The translations under genes and the position numbers were made by a program. DNA of 64,000 bases from Lutibacter flavus (GTDB lineage Bacteria; Bacteroidota; Bacteroidia; Flavobacteriales; Flavobacteriaceae): assembly GCF_900188355.1 (NCBI RefSeq), contig NZ_FZNX01000005.1, forward strand, positions 1 to 64,000, written 5' to 3'. Numbering within the stretch: position 1 is the first letter of the stretch; each line of letters begins with the position of its first letter. The notes under the pieces are model-generated. The model worked only from the letters and a program-made list of their open reading frames with translations, made no database searches and was not told the DNA's origin. Below are positions 63,466-64,000 of this stretch, piece after piece.

Positions 63466-63533
63466 TTTTTTCTTTTTTTTGTGTTTTCAAAATGAAAGTG
63501 GCTTTTTTACTTTCAATTAAAAAATGAAAACGT

Positions 63534-63953
63534 TTATCCTAATTCTATCATTACTTCGTTTTGTAAAACTTGTTGGCCAACACTAACTTTTATTGCTGTA
63601 ATTGTACCAGCTTTTTCACAAACAATGTTGTTTTCCATTTTCATAGCTTCTAAAACTAACATCCTGTCACCAACTTTTAAAGAATCACCTACCGCTACAT
63701 CAATAGATAATACAACTCCAGGAATAGGAGCAACAATTGTTGTTTTTGATGAAGTTGGATTTACTTTTAAAGGTTCTGAAGGTCTTTTAGAAGCGGCACG
63801 AACTAATGTAGGAGTTTTCGTTTTTTTGATTTCCTCTTTCATTACAACAGCATAAGAAGTTCCATTAACTTCCAGATTAATAATATTATCTTCGTGTGAT
63901 TTTATATTAACTGTATAACCGTTTTCGTTTACTTTGAATTTATAACTTTTCAT
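63534..63953 (-). CDS. Biotin carrier subunit of the Na+-pumping decarboxylase
   Basis: A 139-residue biotin carboxyl carrier protein. The C-terminal biotinyl domain has the AMKM biotin-lysine motif in VLEAMKMENNIV. A Pro/Ala/Lys-rich linker (about residues 42-68) precedes it, and a short N-terminal domain begins MKSYKFKVNENGYTV. It carries CO2 from the carboxyltransferase (outside the window) to the OadB subunit. It is 3 bp downstream of the gamma-subunit gene and 68 bp before oadB. Confidence 0.93.
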   Translation of the reverse strand: MKSYKFKVNENGYTVNIKSHEDNIINLEVNGTSYAVVMKEEIKKTKTPTLVRAASKRPSEPLKVNPTSSKTTIVAPIPGVVLSIDVAVGDSLKVGDRMLVLEAMKMENNIVCEKAGTITAIKVSVGQQVLQNEVMIELG

Positions 63954-63956
63954 CTT

Positions 63957-64000
63957 TTATAATCTATTTTGTGTTCCGTAGATTTTAGAACTCCAAGGTG
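63957..64000 (-). CDS. oadG: Decarboxylase gamma subunit (OadG), C-terminal fragment
   Basis: Only the last 13 codons and the stop are in the window. On the minus strand they read PWSSKIYGTQNRL then TAA, which resembles the end of OadG in Bacteroidota (PWSSKIY). It lies 3 bp upstream of the biotin carrier gene, completing the gamma-biotin carrier-beta order. The rest lies beyond the right edge. Confidence 0.6.
   Translation of the reverse strand, partial: PWSSKIYGTQNRL

Noticed and set aside
63466-63533. Small hairpin GAAAGT/ACTTTC between the biotin carrier and oadB genes
   Set aside because: Only six base pairs in an AT-rich spacer, without a proper T tract; not convincing as a terminator.
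1-64000. CRISPR arrays, prophage, integrase, transposase, tRNA or rRNA genes
   Set aside because: Scanned for short direct repeats with spacers, mobility proteins and tRNA-like intergenic folds; none was seen, and intergenic gaps are too short for most of these.

Overview
The window is AT-rich DNA from a Bacteroidota chromosome, most likely a free-living Flavobacteriaceae species. Evidence: a type IX secretion C-terminal sorting domain on a giant HYR/LamG surface protein, a small PID-CTERM-like protein, flavobacterial gene content (DUF3098, gamma-alpha fused 2-oxoacid:ferredoxin oxidoreductase, Sec-lipoprotein clade II NosZ), promoters of the TTG-N17..19-TAnnTTTG type, no Shine-Dalgarno dependence and several TTG start codons. 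No tRNA, rRNA, CRISPR array, integrase or transposase was found.

Layout. 1-6.7 kb: 3' part of a huge adhesin-like secreted protein and two small envelope proteins. 6.7-15.7 kb: a tight six-gene operon (hybrid histidine kinase, lone receiver, membrane HEAT-repeat protein, family 2 glycosyltransferase, LTA-synthase-like sulfatase-fold protein with TPRs, YaiO-type TPR/beta-barrel protein) that looks like a signalled exopolysaccharide synthesis, modification and export system. 15.7-21.1 kb: dipeptidase, CYTH phosphatase, Na+/H+ antiporter, Gfo/Idh oxidoreductase, AlkB. 21.1-31.3 kb (minus strand): an 11-subunit complex I operon nuoABCDHIJKLMN without nuoEFG, ending in a small conserved unknown gene. 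31.4-34.8 kb: korAB (2-oxoacid:ferredoxin oxidoreductase) and a divergent Allochromatium-type 2[4Fe-4S] ferredoxin. Together these suggest a path from 2-oxoglutarate to ferredoxin to an EFG-less complex I.

34.9-47.2 kb is mostly housekeeping: lepA, dus, rbfA, a LolC/E-type permease, ftsX, DUF3098, uppP, truB and several small unknowns. 47.4-54.5 kb is a clade II nitrous oxide reduction operon: fasciclin lipoprotein, cytochrome c lipoprotein, nosZ, a membrane protein, nosL, nosD, nosF, nosY. 54.7-64 kb holds the methylmalonyl-CoA branch: meaB, a HAD phosphatase, the two methylmalonyl-CoA mutase subunits, a CoA-transferase, and a Na+-pumping biotin-dependent decarboxylase (beta, biotin carrier, gamma fragment at the right edge).

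The most notable regulatory observation is a near-identical 12-bp palindrome, TGAC-N4-GTCA, upstream of both the nos operon and the ferredoxin gene, at almost the same distance from a -7 element. It suggests one Crp/Fnr-type regulator controlling both low-oxygen electron-transfer modules.
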